From the NCBI GenBank assembly GCA_016929205.1, contig JAFGJF010000016.1:1-25202 (forward strand): a stretch of DNA of 25,202 bases, written 5' to 3'. Each line of letters opens with the position of its first letter. Position 1 is the stretch's first letter. Source of the DNA: Anaerolineae bacterium. Its GTDB lineage: Bacteria; Chloroflexota; Anaerolineae; JAFGEY01. Shown one piece after another: positions 24,816 to 25,202 of this stretch. The translations under genes and the position numbers were made by a program. The notes below the pieces were generated by a model that worked only from the letters and a program-made list of their open reading frames with translations, was not told where the DNA came from and made no database searches.

Positions 24816-24943
24816 GGTTCTCCAGGCGATGACCTACTCTCCCAGGGGGCTACCCCCCAAGTACCATCAGCGCTGACGCGTTTAACGACCGGGTTCGAAA
24901 TGGGACCGGGTTGGACCACGTCGCTCTAAACACCAAGAGAACC
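24816..24943 (-). rRNA. rrf: 5S ribosomal RNA
   Basis: The minus strand reads as a 5S gene. Helix I forms between GGTTCTC (24943-24937) and GAGAACC (24822-24816). Inside are CGACGTGGTCC, CCCATTTCGAACCCGG, the segment around GATGGTACT, and GGGAGAGTAGGTC near the 3' end, all conserved 5S blocks. The ends are set by helix I and may be a few bases too long, since mature 5S is usually near 117-120 nt. Confidence 0.92.
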
Positions 24944-25030
24944 TTTTTTATCACTTTAAATGTGCATTACTTGGCACCTAAAAGTTGAATAGAATGTTAC
25001 TCGTAACAATTTCGTTTTTCTTACGTTAAT

Positions 25031-25202
25031 GAATCAAGCCCTCGACCGTTAGTACCACTTTGCTGAACACATTGCTGTGCTTACACATGTGGCCTATCTA
25101 ACTGGTAGTCTTCCAGCGGTCTTACTCTCTTAACGAGATGGGGGATCTAATCTAGGGGCGAGTTTCCCACTTAGATGCTTTCAGCGGTTATCTCTGCCAG
25201 AC
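25031..25202 (-). rRNA. rrl: 23S ribosomal RNA, 3' end, partial
   Basis: The minus strand contains conserved 23S 3' blocks: ATAACCGCTGAAAGCATCTAAG, GGGAAACTCGCCCC, AGATTAGATCCCCCATC, GGAAGACTACCAG, TAGGCC, and GGTACTAACGGTCGAGGGCTTGA near the 3' end. The gene continues past the right edge. About 87 nt separate it from 5S, with no tRNA in the spacer. Confidence 0.95.

Noticed and set aside
24700..24930. Small open frames over the 5S rRNA region
   Set aside because: They overlap the 5S gene and the terminator; the RNA secondary structure explains the sequence.
1..25202. CRISPR arrays, insertion sequences, phage genes
   Set aside because: No regularly spaced repeats, no transposase- or integrase-like protein and no terminal inverted repeats with target duplications were seen.

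Overview
The window looks like a fragment of a bacterial chromosome, about 58-60 % GC by eye, plausibly from the Chloroflexota. That assignment is inferred from gene content and protein style, not proven. Gene density is high. TGA is used as a normal stop in at least two genes (ends at 9418 and 10068), so the standard genetic code applies.

Layout. Nucleotides 1-2914 (+) hold the 3' part of a large membrane-anchored alpha-2-macroglobulin (A2M) protein. Its reading frame is interrupted only by one TGA, at 1484-1486, exactly where the thioester cysteine of the C-x-E-Q motif belongs. A SECIS-like hairpin follows at the right distance. This is the most striking feature of the window: a candidate selenocysteine A2M, whose internal bond would be a selenoester. 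A serine hydrolase (3009-4403, +) follows.

On the minus strand, 6475-4410 encodes a magnesium/cobalt-chelatase-type AAA+ ATPase and a VWA protein in two frames joined at an A9 run. This has the layout of a programmed -1 frameshift that yields both a small (ChlI-like) and a medium (ChlD-like) subunit from one gene. Divergent from it runs a HEAT-repeat gene, a B12-binding-type radical SAM gene and its DUF2344/TIGR03936 partner (6688-10068, +), then an SPFH/flotillin-like coiled-coil protein (10183-11877, +). A small molybdopterin-domain lipoprotein (12497-11874, -) converges on it.

A long minus-strand operon runs from about 20209 down to a terminator at 12598-12645: a GT-C type membrane glycosyltransferase, a lipoprotein with FlgD-like Ig repeats, larE, larB, larC (nickel-pincer nucleotide cofactor synthesis; no larA here), and a GT2 glycosyltransferase. 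Divergent from this operon is lon (20505-22907, +), then a lipoprotein and a zinc-ribbon membrane protein. The right end holds the 3' end of a minus-strand rRNA operon: 23S 3' end, 5S, and a terminator shared with the convergent zinc-ribbon gene.

Regulation. Several intergenic regions share an extended -10 motif of the form TGTGGTAnnAT, which appears to be the main promoter style of this genome. No CRISPR array, insertion sequence, prophage gene or tRNA gene was recognised.
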